Assembly (NCBI RefSeq): GCF_047948215.1
Contig: NC_134455.1
Location: 151,448,575-151,512,574, forward strand
Origin: Lycorma delicatula
Taxonomy: Eukaryota; Arthropoda; Insecta; Hemiptera; Fulgoridae
DNA: 64,000 nt
Direction of reading: 5' to 3'
Shown here: piece by piece, positions 1 to 12,538 of the stretch
How the letters are laid out: each line of letters starts with the position of its first letter
How positions within the stretch are numbered: the stretch's first letter is position 1
Notes under the pieces: generated by a model
Told to the model about the DNA's origin: nothing
The model's database searches: none
Seen by the model: the letters and a program-made list of their open reading frames with translations, nothing else
Translations under genes and position numbers: made by a program

Positions 1-727
1 GGTAAACAAATTACAATTGGTGACGCTGATAGTTTAAGGAAATGGAGAAGGTAAATTTTTTTTCTTTAAATATCTCCAAAAAATTAGGCGTCCTAAAACG
101 AAAGAATAAAAGAATTTTAAGTTTATAAAATTCTAATTAATTTGGTCTCTTTTGGTTGCTGTGCAAAAAAGACTGGATGAAATACTGCAACATATTGAAA
201 CACCATCCTTTCTTACCTCCTTAAAGAACATTAATTTTAACAATATTTTTGTTAAAAATGTCTCATGTAAAAATTACATATAATAAAATTTAAATTGTAT
301 TAAGATAGTTTTAATTTCATTTCAGTTCTACTATTTTATTGCAAAAAAAAGACCATTTTGTAAGAAAATATTCTCAAAAAAATTAAAGCTGGTGAAAAAA
401 GATGATGTAATAGAAGTAAGGATTTCAAATGCATTTTAAAAAACTGAATATGACCTTTTAATTGTTAGATTACAGCAACTAATATGTAAGATTCGTGACC
501 TTTGAGATAACTTTTAAAAGTAAGTTATCACTAAGTACACATTTAATTAATCATTTATCTCACTATTGTAAAGAGACAATTTCTTTTTCGTTTGTTCCCG
601 ATAACCGCGAAAACTACTGAACCAATCATTATGAGATTTTAACTGTAGCTTTCTTATGACCCCTGGAATGTTTACTACAATCCAAGCCGTACCAATCACA
701 CAACTATATAAAATCATAGATAAAAAA
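1..727. repeat. Left copy of a 727-bp direct repeat
   Basis: This stretch is repeated at 9020-9746 with one visible substitution (G at 421, A at 9440). The similarity stops abruptly at the same base on the right side of both copies, while the left limit is hidden because the window starts here. No ORF of note lies inside. Two nearly identical copies 8.3 kb apart could be LTRs of a coding-poor LTR element or two recent insertions of the same dispersed element. The right edge does not show the CA end typical of LTRs. Confidence 0.85.
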
Positions 728-3700
728 TCATAGATGAAATTCTACGTCTCAGGAACCGAAAGTATTACAATCTTTAAAATTGGTATTTAGGCTCTTCTTT
801 AAAAATAAATTGACGCTTGTATCACCATTTTTCAAAAATTCAGTTCGGGGTGGAAAAGAGCAACGTTTTTCATAAAACTATATGAAGCAGAAGGTTAATA
901 TTAAGACTTTTCTTTAAAAAATTATAAGGTATGAGTTTCACCAATCTTCAAAAATTCGACTTACTAGTAAGGGGCGGACAAAAATTTTATTTGAAAATTC
1001 TGTTACTCAGCAATATAATGAATAATGATTGTAGCGTAGGAGACGACTCGGGTTCACAATCTCCGTCACGTTTTCGTTCAAATTCAACTCAAAATACCGT
1101 TACTTTGTCACTCAACTTATTTTTGAGAGCAGTAGAGTTTTAGTTAACTATTATCTTGGGGTGTTTACGTTTGGTAATGTTTTCAATGACTAAAATAATA
1201 AAAGTTGTAATGTTAACACATACCTAAGAAAATAAACTATATTCGATATGTTACATGCTCTGCCATCTATTGACGAATTCAAAAACTATAGAAAAATACG
1301 ATAAAAGATAAATTGTAATACTAGATTTTGCATAAGTAATTAAATTGCTCCTTTAAGTTAATTACATTGTTAATAACATTGTTAAAATCGTTAATAAAGT
1401 ACGATTAATTTTTAAACTTTAATTTCTATATCTAATATAGAAACACTGCAATGGAACCACTTTGCCAGTAATAAATACCTTCACAGGAATGAAGGAGGTT
1501 AAGTGCTAACCGGTTGAGACCAAGAGGCTTCAACTGTATTCGGATGTATTACAACAATATTCTGATTGTAAACAGTGTTTATTCTCCGAATAAGTTCAAA
1601 AAATCTCACTTCTCCCTAAAGCTGTTTTTCGCCAAGACTATCAATAAGTCCCAGAGGCAGACTTTGGAGGGGTGGTGGGAGTAAACTATAAGAAGATGGA
1701 TAGTTTTAAATGGTCTATTCCACAGTGAGCTTTCCAAACTCTCTGGCATTCTGGCGCCTGAAGGAAAACCCCCTAATGTAGTTTAAAAAGAAGTCTTAAA
1801 ATTTTTTGCAGCTGTTTTTACTCACCAAAAAGAATACATCGTCTGTGAACGTCAAACATAGTTGGTCATCAAACTTCGCAATATACGAACTTTCCCGGGA
1901 TAAACCAACTAAAAAATTTGAAGACCAAAATCCTCAAAAAAGTAAATAGACTAATTTGCTAATACTTTCATTAAAAAAATTAACCTTTAAATTAAGGTAT
2001 AATTTTAACAAAAATCTAATGTTTCTTTTGAAAATTTATTTTAGGTGTAAATTCAAAAATTGACTTGATTGTAAGTTCCGTCAATTGATACTCTTATAAG
2101 TAAACAATCTTAAGACTAAGAAAATTTTGTTCAGATTACTTAATAACTTTAGTTTTTTTTTTCTGAAACCTTTTTATAAAAATTATAAAAACCTCACCAA
2201 TTTTCGTCTAAATCAGAGTTTTTATTCAAGATTGGAGCGTTAACATCTCTCCAGTGTTACAGCGAACTGGAACCGAAGTAAATATAAATTTAATTTTCTA
2301 CTGCTAATTAAATTATTAATCTGTAAATTATTATTTTTTATATCTAAACCATACAAAATACATATTTCATCAACATTAATTTTGGCTGCTATGTATAAAA
2401 ATAAATTCATTTACTATAATTTAATCATTCTCATAAAAAAGTAACTTTTATAAATTTTTTGAAGACAATTTTTTTGATTTTTATCAGAATTATAGAAGCG
2501 TAGACATTACCGTTACATTACCGACATTAAAATAATTGAACTATTTACTTAAATAATAAATTATGTAGAATATTATTTTAATTAATGTTCATACAGCATT
2601 AATTACATTTTTTTATTTAACCAAAAACTTTTTCAAGCCTTTAAAGTAAGAGCGCATAGGAAACCAAACAAATGAAATTTTTCGACGTTGTACTGATATC
2701 TCAAAACTGCAGCATATTAAAAGCGAGATAATCAGGGACGTTTTTATATACTTTGCTGTACTCAATTTTAAAAACTAAGTAATTCGGTCGATGGGAATTA
2801 TTTAAAAAATAGATAATCAAAAATAGGTTCTGAAGAAATCAGAAGGAAAATTCACCTGCCTAGATTAAAAAATAAAATGTATTGACAATAAAAAATTACG
2901 GTTGACAAATTTGTATTAAAAAAATAAAAGGAATTATAATCGTGAATGTAACAAAATCGTCATCGTTGTTTGAATTTTAAAAATATTGCATAATTCTGAT
3001 TTCTGCGTAGAATCAAAAATCAAAATTACACTAAAAGAAAACTGATGAAACATACTCATATAAATGATAATTTACTACAAATTAGATCATCAAAGCAATA
3101 CTTACACCTATGTAAGTGTTGTAGCCTATCTAGATTTGTAAGTATTGTAGGTTCGTTAACCTTTTCGAATTTAGAACTACCTTAATAAACCTTTTCTTCT
3201 TATTCCACTTAAAAATTTAACAAATATTTTTAAAAAATATTATTTTTCTGGGTACATTTTTAAAAATTATAAAGCAAAATGAATAGTGTATGTAACTCGA
3301 ATGAAATTTTTCGTTTAATCTGAACCGTATTTCAAATACGGGATTCCATATACAGAATGTATAATATCATGTGATACAAATTTAGAGTTCATTTTACACA
3401 ATTTAAATCTTTTCATAATTGAATATTATAATGCTTCTTGAAAAAATACTTCTTCAAAAAAAACCAGAAAATGAAATCAAAGGGAAATGATTAATTCTTT
3501 TGTAGCAGAAGTAGGGGAAATAAATTTTACAGTAAATAGCTAAATAATGTAAACCTACTTACTAATATATCTGATGGTATATTATATAAGCCATAGAAAT
3601 GCCAATTAATAAAAATAAACGAACTTGTTTTAATGAGCAATATTAAGTTTTGACGGAGATATAATTAGACAGGAAATAATTTTTTTTTTTAGAAGTTGGA

Positions 3701-3735
3701 GGGGATGATATAAATGAAATTTCTGGGTAATTACA

Positions 3736-3739
<4 letters not shown>
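728..3739. other. AT-rich stretch without recognisable gene
   Basis: No coding region can be supported here. The only ORF of some length (931-1143) has no recognisable motif. The segment around 1440-1770 is less AT-rich and may be an old transposon remnant, but no family can be named. Confidence 0.5.

Positions 3740-3766
<27 letters not shown>
3740..3766. repeat. (TA)n microsatellite
   Basis: A pure TA dinucleotide run is followed by imperfect TATAAATAT units. Confidence 0.9.
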
Positions 3767-3770
<4 letters not shown>

Positions 3771-3782
3771 TTATATATATAA

Positions 3783-4633
3783 ATATTATATTATTATTTA
3801 TTGAAATAACATTTTAATGTGTAATTAAAAAATATACATTGTGCAAATTTGTAAGGTACAGTATTGAAGTGAAAATGTTTTTTTAATTTATTTATGTGTT
3901 GTTGATCTTGGGATGGTTAAGGTTCACAATTGGGTCCGGTAGGCAGAGCTGCGATCGCGTTTTAGACGTTTTTTTTTTAATTTTTGGTTTATCAGTCAAA
4001 CCCGGTAGTTGGTGCTGCGATCGGATTCTAGAAACTTTTTTTATTTTGTTGCTTTTTCGCATATCAGTTACTTGCGTCGTAGCTTAGTGTTGTTCTTACA
4101 TTAAAATTCGTATTTAGAAAATATTTAGAATTAAATCCGATAGGTTGCTGTTCTGACATTTGGATTTACTTACATTCTGAATTTTATAAAGTTAAAGGTG
4201 AAATTTTATAAGGTTCTGTAATGTTTTATAAGTTTCTTAATATTCAGTATTAATTGTAATGATTTTGCAGCCACAACACTAATCGTTAAAAAATTATTTT
4301 CCACCGAATACTGTGATTAGAGAGTGGTGTGAATTAAATCCGATAGGTAGTGGTGTTGTTTTGCCATTTGGATTTATTTACATTCTGACTTTTATAAAGT
4401 GAAAGGTTAAATTGCTAATGTTCAGTTTTTTTAAGGTTTTATGAAACTTTCAATTGTTGTCATTTAATCTGTATGTATACTCAGATCTAGCAATAGGGAA
4501 GCATTGCCGAGTCTACTAGAATTGCGCGCTTATTGAGAATATTATATTATATTATTATTTATTGAAATAACGTTTTAAAGTTTAATTAAAAAATGTACAT
4601 TGTGCAAATTTGTAAGGTACAGTATTGAAGTGA
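3783..4633. repeat. Segment flanked by ~90-bp direct repeats with internal repetition
   Basis: About 90 bp at 3783-3872 recurs at 4538-4633; both contain CATTGTGCAAATTTGTAAGG and end in GTATTGAAGTGA. Between them a second unit is repeated: ATTAAATCCGATAGGT followed by an ATTTGGATTTAcTTACATTCTGA-like stretch near 4130 and again near 4334. A third motif, CCGGTAG..G.GCTGCGATC, occurs near 3937 and near 4001. It may be a small non-autonomous element with terminal direct repeats or a decayed minisatellite. Confidence 0.6.
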
Positions 4634-5461
4634 GTATTTTACATGATTTTTCATGAATTTGAATGATGTATACACGTGCATTCAATAACAATCAACTTAA
4701 CCTACAAACTTAAATTGTCAGTTCTCATTTGATTCTATGCAACTTATGAAGTATTGAACGGCTCTTTGAAAATAAAAATTTAAGTTTGTAAAATAAATTA
4801 TAACATTTATAAAATTAAAATATCAGTTACTAAAAATATAGTTTAAAGTATATTTAAAAAATTGAATTTATAATGTTTTAGCTGATTAATTTTATAAAAT
4901 TTTTTCTAAAATTATTTTTAATTTACAATTATCTAAAATTTGGTAAAATAGATGTTAAAATAAAGAATGAGAAAAAAATTATAAAAATTTCTACTAAAAT
5001 TTTAACTACGTTGCTTTTTTACAATGCTTTAATTTTTTTATTAATTGATTAATTAAGCTGTTACATGGTTATGAAACATCAAAATTATTAAATAAAAAAA
5101 AAATTATGTAGGAGGTACTTTTTTAGAATGATGTTAAGTGAAAATTAGTAGTAATGTGGATGAAAATTTATTAATTAAACTAATTATTAATTTTACGACG
5201 TTTCGATATTTTAATTCAATTTTCATCGGACATCTCAATATTTAGTGAAAATAAATATTAACCATACTACACATAATTAATCAATAAACCCATTACAATA
5301 ATACAACAATCACAAACTGATAATATCATACTAATAGTCATTTTAATGAAATTTAGAACACATTCCTGCTAATTTTAACATAATTAAGTTACTTATATTT
5401 ATGTGTGTGCATTTATTACAGAATAATGCCGCGTCAGAACAACGTCTGTCGGATCCGCTAG

Positions 5462-5493
<32 letters not shown>

Positions 5494-6245
5494 TGTGATG
5501 TCTGCTACTCTTTCACGCAAAAACTACTTAACCGATTGTACTGTATGAACATATAGAAAAAACTATTATCGTTACGATTTGTTCCACCGTTATAAGAGGA
5601 TAGTCGTGTTAATGGCTTGCGGAAACAACCGAATTATGTACCTTGTCGATATTCAATTTTTCTATGACCAAACCGTTGGTTAAATCATATTCGGAAACCA
5701 CTTGCAGTATTTGAAATTAAATATTTTACAAAAAAGTTCTGTTGTCTTTTTCGATATCTTTCTTAGTTATTGAGAAACGTAGCTTTAAATCTGCGGTAGC
5801 GTACAGTGCGGCGGCTCAACCAACACAGCCACTGTCATTGTTACTGTGTCACGATGCTACTGGCTGCACCTACATCCAATTACTTGACTAAAAACATAAA
5901 TTAAACATAATAAAAAGTAAATAAACAACGAAACAGGAAGGACGGTCACCTTCTCTTAGTGTTTGCCAGGTAACGCTAAGAACCGTAAAAAATACATTTT
6001 TATCCTTCGAAGGACAGGCTTACCCGCTGTAATTACTATTTTTATGATGGAAGCCGACTATTCGGAAACTCGCATATTTCACACAACTCAAAATTTCTAG
6101 TCCTATGCTGACCAGTGTTGCTCTGAAGAAAGTACAATAGTTTTAAAAAATTGAACAGGCTTCAATTTTTATTTATCAATATTATTCTTACAAGCATGAG
6201 GATAATGAACACAGCGGGGTCCAGGGGGCTTTGCTCCCTGGCTAG
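5462..6245 (+). mobile_element. Helitron-like element, copy 1
   Basis: It starts with a TA run, then the CTCTTTCACGCAAAAACTAC motif seen again near 19831. The two copies can be followed in parallel (for example GGTAACGCTAAGAACCGT at about 5970 and 20540). The 3' end is Helitron-like: a hairpin with stem CCAGGG (6221-6226) and CCCTGG (6236-6241) directly followed by CTAG (6242-6245). Just upstream another CTAG at 5458-5461 closes a GTCGGATCCGCTAG tail, suggesting that a second Helitron end abuts this one. There is no helicase ORF, so the element is non-autonomous. Family assignment is inferred from the terminus. Confidence 0.6.
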
Positions 6246-6589
6246 ACGGTTAATAAATAATATAAGAATAATTTTTTTATAAGATTATTTTTTTTAAATA
6301 GATTTCTTAAAAGAATAATTTTATAAAAATTCCTTCTAAAAGGGTTCCAAACACCATTTCTCCATCGTTTCTTTTTTTGCACAGTTTTGATTTTAATATG
6401 AGTGTATGTATGTTAAGTGCCATAATATACAACATTATACGGAATCTACATAAATACAACTCACTGGAGTTGTACCTATGTAGGCTCTAAAGAATCGCTC
6501 TAGGCTTTCTAAGGAAAGTAAGAAGTGTAGAGTGATTTCCTGTTGTCTTCTTCTGTGAGCCAAACATACCGTTACACGTTGGCATGCCT

Positions 6590-7215
6590 AGCCAATGAAA
6601 TACAAATCATCGTCATCATTATCTAGTGTTCTGCCTGGCGGCAGGTTTCGTACGCTACCTCTGTTTTTATTCATTTCTGTTCCAAGCCTTCTCCTTCATC
6701 CCTTTTAAGTTACCAATCTTCACCTCATATGTTAAATTCATCCTTCCTCTTCATCGCTTCCTTTCTCCTTCTAGCCCTTTCAATGCAGATATCAAAATTC
6801 CACTTCTTCTAATCCCACGAACCTACCAGTCTCCTTTTCTTTTGTTTACTTCCCGCATAAGTACTCCTTCTTTTTTACTTTTGTTTATTACTTCCTCGTT
6901 GCTCCCTATATCCGACCATCTTATTTTCACCATACTTCTCCGTATCCACATCTCTACGCCTCAATCCTGCCTCTCTCCCTCTTCGTTACTATTTGTGCTT
7001 AATTTTTATAAAACAAGATACTCCATACAAACATTTGACCAATTTCTTTCATAACTCTAAGTCTAGACATTTACTACATAGTAATTCCCTCTTCTTACTG
7101 AAGGCTTTCTTAGCCATCGCTATCCTTCCTTTTATTTCCATTGCCGCTCTTCCAGCTCTCTGTTACAATTATACCCAAATATCTCAAAATTTAAGACGTA
7201 AACTCGTTTTTTTTT
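6590..7215 (-). pseudogene. Decayed LINE reverse-transcriptase 3' region
   Basis: Read on the minus strand, the sequence encodes a broken version of the C-terminal region of an RTE/L1-like LINE ORF2. 'AMAKKAFSKKRELL' lies near 7110-7070 and is followed by stops and frame changes. The end is close to 6630, and a GATGATGACGATGAT-like tract lies at 6605-6620, as expected for a LINE 3' end. The plus-strand ORF at 6626-7054 is only the mirror of this remnant. The clade is uncertain, and the copy has no coding capacity. Confidence 0.6.
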
Positions 7216-8012
7216 CTTAAATGTCTGGAGTAACATGCATTCAAATTTTTGCAAGTTAAATATTTTTTTTTTTAAAAACTATAACATTGGTGCCGATTAA
7301 ATATTTAAGAGATAAATCAGAAGTTGCCCCTTATTCAAATTTCTTTATCCATAGACATGAATTTTTCTTCATTCTGGAGTTGAATATCCAAAGATATTCA
7401 TTTAATGTTTCATAGTTTCATTCTAAATTTGAAACCGTAAATTTGTTACTTCTATTATTTCTAGATTAAACACAACTTTATTCGAAAACATAAATCTATT
7501 GTTGTTTGATAGTACTAGCAGTTTTATATGTGTGTACTTTTTTCATTAGAAGACTTTAAATAGTTTTTCATCGTTTTATAAAATTGTATTTCATGTGTTT
7601 GGAAACGTATACAACTCTCAACCGATTGAAAAACTACTTTTCATATTTCTAATAACTTTATTTGATTTTTCTCATCTACACGTTCAGAAAAAAATTAGAC
7701 TAAAACTCTTTGATATTCTCTCCTTTTTACTGTTAATCGCTAACATAAAAGACTGAATCAAAAATAAATAACATATGAAAAATAATGTATATTACTAAAG
7801 GAAAAACATTCATTTTCAAAAATTTAATAGGAACATACATCTCTTTCATAGCCCTGTAAAGAGTTATGGAGATATTTTTATCCATCCAGATCCTTCAAGG
7901 GATGAAGGCTATAATCCTGAAAAAGCTGGAAAATCGTTGTGTGCTATATATTCTCATATGACATGGTCTCCAGAATATGTTATCTGGAAAAGCATACACA
8001 TCTAAAAATACG
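7216..8012. other. Gene-free AT-rich sequence
   Basis: No supported gene. A stop-free frame of roughly 60 codons ends at 8005 (contains HPDPSRDEGYNPEKAGK), too short to call. Confidence 0.4.
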
Positions 8013-8416
8013 CACGCACACACACACACACATATATATATACGTATAAATGAATATAACATAATATGTCAAAGAAATGAAATCTGAATTTTAATTTCAT
8101 TTTCTTTTTACTTCCATTTTTTTTTACTACATTAGATTTTTAAGATGTAATGTGCAAAATATTGCTATTTCCTTAATTAAAAACCCTATTTTTATTACTG
8201 AATTGGATAATTTTAATGAATTTATAAGTAACGTGGTTATTTTACAAAAACGGTAATTTTATTTATAAAAAGTTAATCTCAAAAGATAGCAAAAGTCATT
8301 CGAAATAAATGGCAGTAGATATCAAACAGTTTGGATAATATAATCAAGTTACATAAATATATACTTACTTTCTTTTAGGAATTTACTAATTTACACGCGC
8401 GTGCGCACTCACACAC

Positions 8417-8455
<39 letters not shown>

Positions 8456-8557
8456 CTAATATTCATATGTAATTCTAAAGTTTTAATACACTGCTCAACA
8501 AACTTGTAAATTTTAATATACGAGCGCGCGCGCACACAAAAAGATATGTGTGTGTGT
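8013..8557. repeat. Cluster of CA/TA/CG dinucleotide repeats
   Basis: (CA)n followed by (TA)n lies at about 8013-8042. A longer alternating CG/CA/TA tract lies at 8393-8452, and a GC/CA then TG tract at 8521-8560. All are alternating purine-pyrimidine runs. Confidence 0.85.
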
Positions 8558-9019
8558 ATTTGGGGTTATTTATTTATTAAGATATGCAATTTTTTTATAA
8601 TTTTTTAACAAATAACAATGTAAAACATGGTAATGAATTTTATTTTAGAAGGCCCAACTTTAAGAGATATACGCTTTACCGATTTTGTTTAATGTTGCCG
8701 GAGAAGAAATAGTAGACCACAGGAAGCCACCCACCATATCATAATAATATCTCGAGACTTTTAAGTTCCAGCTACTCTCAGGAGGGATCATAGATCAAAA
8801 TCGACGGTCAACAACCTCTCTCAGAGTAAAAAAGGTTAGTGCCCCTTTTCTGGTTAAGGCAACCCTTCCACTCGAATTTCCTCCTGAGATTGGAACTTTT
8901 TTATCCAAATATGAAAAGCGTATTACTGAAGATCAACGATTTTGAAGTAGAGCTGTCCGAATACAGTGTTCGGTTTTTAATCCAAAAACCACTCACGTAA
9001 TCAGAATTAAGTAACTTTT

Positions 9020-9746
9020 GGTAAACAAATTACAATTGGTGACGCTGATAGTTTAAGGAAATGGAGAAGGTAAATTTTTTTTCTTTAAATATCTCCAAAA
9101 AATTAGGCGTCCTAAAACGAAAGAATAAAAGAATTTTAAGTTTATAAAATTCTAATTAATTTGGTCTCTTTTGGTTGCTGTGCAAAAAAGACTGGATGAA
9201 ATACTGCAACATATTGAAACACCATCCTTTCTTACCTCCTTAAAGAACATTAATTTTAACAATATTTTTGTTAAAAATGTCTCATGTAAAAATTACATAT
9301 AATAAAATTTAAATTGTATTAAGATAGTTTTAATTTCATTTCAGTTCTACTATTTTATTGCAAAAAAAAGACCATTTTGTAAGAAAATATTCTCAAAAAA
9401 ATTAAAGCTGGTGAAAAAAGATGATGTAATAGAAGTAAGAATTTCAAATGCATTTTAAAAAACTGAATATGACCTTTTAATTGTTAGATTACAGCAACTA
9501 ATATGTAAGATTCGTGACCTTTGAGATAACTTTTAAAAGTAAGTTATCACTAAGTACACATTTAATTAATCATTTATCTCACTATTGTAAAGAGACAATT
9601 TCTTTTTCGTTTGTTCCCGATAACCGCGAAAACTACTGAACCAATCATTATGAGATTTTAACTGTAGCTTTCTTATGACCCCTGGAATGTTTACTACAAT
9701 CCAAGCCGTACCAATCACACAACTATATAAAATCATAGATAAAAAA
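9020..9746. repeat. Right copy of the 727-bp direct repeat
   Basis: Identical to 1-727 apart from one base. The copies diverge abruptly after ATAGATAAAAAA. The sequence before 9020 cannot be compared because the left copy is truncated by the window, so the repeat may start earlier than 9020. Confidence 0.85.
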
Positions 9747-9873
9747 CCCGTATAAGTAAATAACCTAGAAGTTCTTTTGCTAAATTAATGTAGTTGTCGA
9801 TAGATATTGCCTGTGTTGATTGTCATTGTCTATATCAATCGTCTACGTCAATATCTACCTCTTCAGAATTATC

Positions 9874-10572
9874 ACTTTCTTATATGAAGTAAAGGAAGTA
9901 TTGTGATAGCCAAAAATGTCGGTTTTCAGATTTCACCGGAAATATTAATCTTGACCATCCCTGAATCCATATTGACTAGTTTTGGCATGACTTCTGTACA
10001 TACGTGTCTCGCATAACTCAAAAACTATTAGCCATAGGATGCTGAAATTTTGGATTTAGGACTGTTGTAATATCTAGTTATGCACCTTCCCTTTTGATTT
10101 CAATCGACTGGACCAAAAGTGTCAAAAAAAGCCCAAAATCAAAAAAAATTTGAATTTTGGGCTTTTTCGTAACTGAAGTAATAAGCTCTCAGTCAGCGCT
10201 TTTCAACACTACATTATAAGTGGTACTCATATTCATTGGTACCAGAGTTAGAGCCAAATAAAATTTTAATTAATGAAAAATTTTGGTCTTACAAGGGACA
10301 GGCACATCGGTTTAAATCCGACTTCATCTCCTTTTTTATTTTTTTTAACTTTCCTTTTTTTAATTTAAATATGTTGATCTATTAATATTAACCTCTGATT
10401 GTAAAAAAAGTTTTAAAGTAATTAATAATTGAATAATAACGATAAAAAAATGAAAAAATATCAGAAGTTATTAGTAAAATAAAATTTTATGTACTTTTCA
10501 TTTAAAAAAAAAATGTGCATATGTAATTTAATTGGCGTACAAGGAAGTCATGTGGTGTCCACATCAGATTTT
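9874..10572. mobile_element. Interspersed repeat family 'GAAGTAAAGGAAGTATTGTG', copy 1
   Basis: The whole segment aligns with 46364-47134: GAAGTAAAGGAAGTATTGTG at the start, GACCATCCCTGAATCCAT, TGCACCTTCCCTTTTGAT, and a shared ending AAGGAAGT.ATGTGGT.TCCAC then a T-run. Short inverted ends (ACTTtCTTaTATG and, inverted, ACTTCCTTGTACG) are present near both sides. No ORF. Probably a non-autonomous DNA element, but the family is not identified. Confidence 0.7.
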
Positions 10573-10577
10573 TTTTA

Positions 10578-10720
10578 TGGAAAAGCGAGAATCAACAGCT
10601 ATGATCATTAGCCCAGGGTAAATTGGTAGCGAACGAAAAGGTGCCATGCCTGACGGGGATTCGAACCCGGGACCTCTGCACGAAATGCTGGGACGCTACT
10701 TAGCCTAGGAGGTTGGTAGA
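10578..10720 (-). mobile_element. tRNA-derived SINE
   Basis: On the minus strand a tRNA-like head carries a strong B box (GGTTCGAATCC, about 10663-10673). The body runs towards 10578 and ends in an A-run (T-run on the plus strand at 10569-10576). It is not a functional tRNA, because no cloverleaf with intact acceptor and anticodon stems can be drawn. It directly abuts the repeat element on its left. Confidence 0.6.
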
Positions 10721-11867
10721 TAGTTATTGATTTACTAAATTTTATACCATTATCTATAAAAGAGTAATTTGTATTATTACCACAATATAAGTAAAAACAA
10801 ATTAGTTTGATAATAAAATTAAACAAAGTTCATATTTAAATGAATTTACATATGTGACAAAGTTAAATTTGCATATTTACAAATTATTTACATATTCAAC
10901 AAATTTTTGGTGGTTTGAAGAAAATTTAATTTTTGTATCAATATCGACTTCTTCAAAAAGTTATGTGTTTACGAAATTTAATCACAATGTGTAATGTAAC
11001 GGCAAATGGCGAGAACTCCTTTTCACGCAAGCAATGAAGAACTCTGTAGATTTTTATATACAGAACTAAGAAGTTCCATCAAGGCAAACCGTACACATCA
11101 TTGGCTTAGATTCAACTTTCAATGTGGTATTAATATTTTCATAACGCCTAGGTTGGTGAGATAACAATAGGAAGAACTTTTTGAGTTACTAGAATTTATA
11201 ATCGTAGGGAATGTGAATCTATCCCAGAGCGTTCTCAAAGACTTGAAGAGCAACTTATACCCTAGGCTCAAAATAAGTTTAACCTAATGGCTTAATCGGG
11301 TTATATTTGAGGTCTCAAATTAGCCTTTGATTATCACCCTAAAATTGACTATCTGAATTTAATAAAAAAATTCAGATAGGTAACATGATTAAAATATGTA
11401 ACCATTGCAATGTCAAAAAAAGATATTGTTAAACTCCTGGACTTTGCTATACTGGAAGGAAAGAAGTTCTTGAACAACTTTAATGTCATCCTATTTTCAT
11501 TAAAAAATTAATTCTGGGTACCACCCTTTTATTTAAACATTTTATTTTAACCGGTAATTTGTGAATAGTGATATTTTTTGAGATCAAAAAATATCATCTT
11601 GCAATATCTTTTCTTTTTGGACATCTTTCAAAAACATGAAAGTTTCATGTTTTTTTAATTAGTTAATTGTAATTATGTTAAAATAAATGAAATATAAAAA
11701 AATAAAGCTAAATTCATTTTCCATACTTTTATCATAACGCTTGAATTGGGCAGATTGCTACTCAGATAATTGATACCGAAATTTCTGTGGAAATAATATT
11801 TTTGAAGCAATAACATATTTTTATTTGCAATCGTCTTCCTTTTAAAATTTTAATGAATGATAATTTT
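10721..11867. other. Gene-free AT-rich sequence
   Basis: No ORF or recognisable element was found in this stretch. Confidence 0.4.
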
Positions 11868-11920
11868 ACTTTCCCTTCTAGTGCTACAGAACTGCTGTAG
11901 CACTATCTAGACGGGAAAGT
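11868..11920. repeat. Strong inverted repeat (hairpin)
   Basis: The arms at 11868-11889 and 11895-11920 pair, with the inner AGTGCTACAG / CTGTAGCACT perfect and the outer ACTTTCCC / GGGAAAGT perfect, separated by a slightly mismatched CTAG part. The loop is 5 nt. It probably marks the end of a transposable element whose body continues to about 12240 (GGACCGATTTTGACCAAACTTGGG motif). Confidence 0.8.
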
Positions 11921-12364
11921 ATTATAATCGGTCCAATTGGGCAGAGGTTTTCACCGGATCTTGACGTTTTTACACCTAAGAACTCAAAACACAAATAAAA
12001 AACCGATAGAGATTTTCGGGATGTTAATATTCGTATGTACGTGTGTGTGTGTGTTCGATGTTGGCCTCTAAATCACCTTATATCACCTAATTTCCTTATA
12101 TCTGGACCGATTTTGACCAAACTTGGGCAGATTACTTCTATATATGAGGCATTGATGTCATTAAATTTTCACCTTAAAAGGTCAAGGGGTGAGGTAGTAG
12201 AGCAAGGTCACCCTCACTACCTCGAGATTTCACCTAATTAAGATCTTATTTTTCTTAGGCACATTTGTTAACAATTAAAAAACATCAATACCAATATTTA
12301 CTTACAATAACAATATTGTTGTGGTCTGCTATGTTATGACGTTACAGGTGAGCTGTAGAATTTA

Positions 12365-12450
12365 ATAAATGAATAATATTTTAAGTGTAAAACAAAGTAA
12401 CTCCGTCTGGCTGGGTCTCGAACTCGATCGCCCGGTTGACTGGGGGTACG
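12365..12450 (-). mobile_element. tRNA-derived SINE fragment
   Basis: The minus strand contains a B-box-like GAGTTCGAGACCC within GGGCGATC...CCAGCCAGACGGAGTTAC, followed by an AT-rich tail. This resembles the tRNA-related heads of insect SINEs. The limits are approximate. Confidence 0.45.
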
Positions 12451-12538
12451 TTTTTTTTATTGATGAGTAGGAGAAAAATGCCATTTACACGCCTGGGCTA
12501 GCCCAGGCAGTGTCGGACTAGCACGGGTTCGGCTAGAT

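Noticed and set aside
10640..10715. A tRNA gene
   Set aside because: Good B box but no foldable complete cloverleaf, and a SINE body plus A-run follow.
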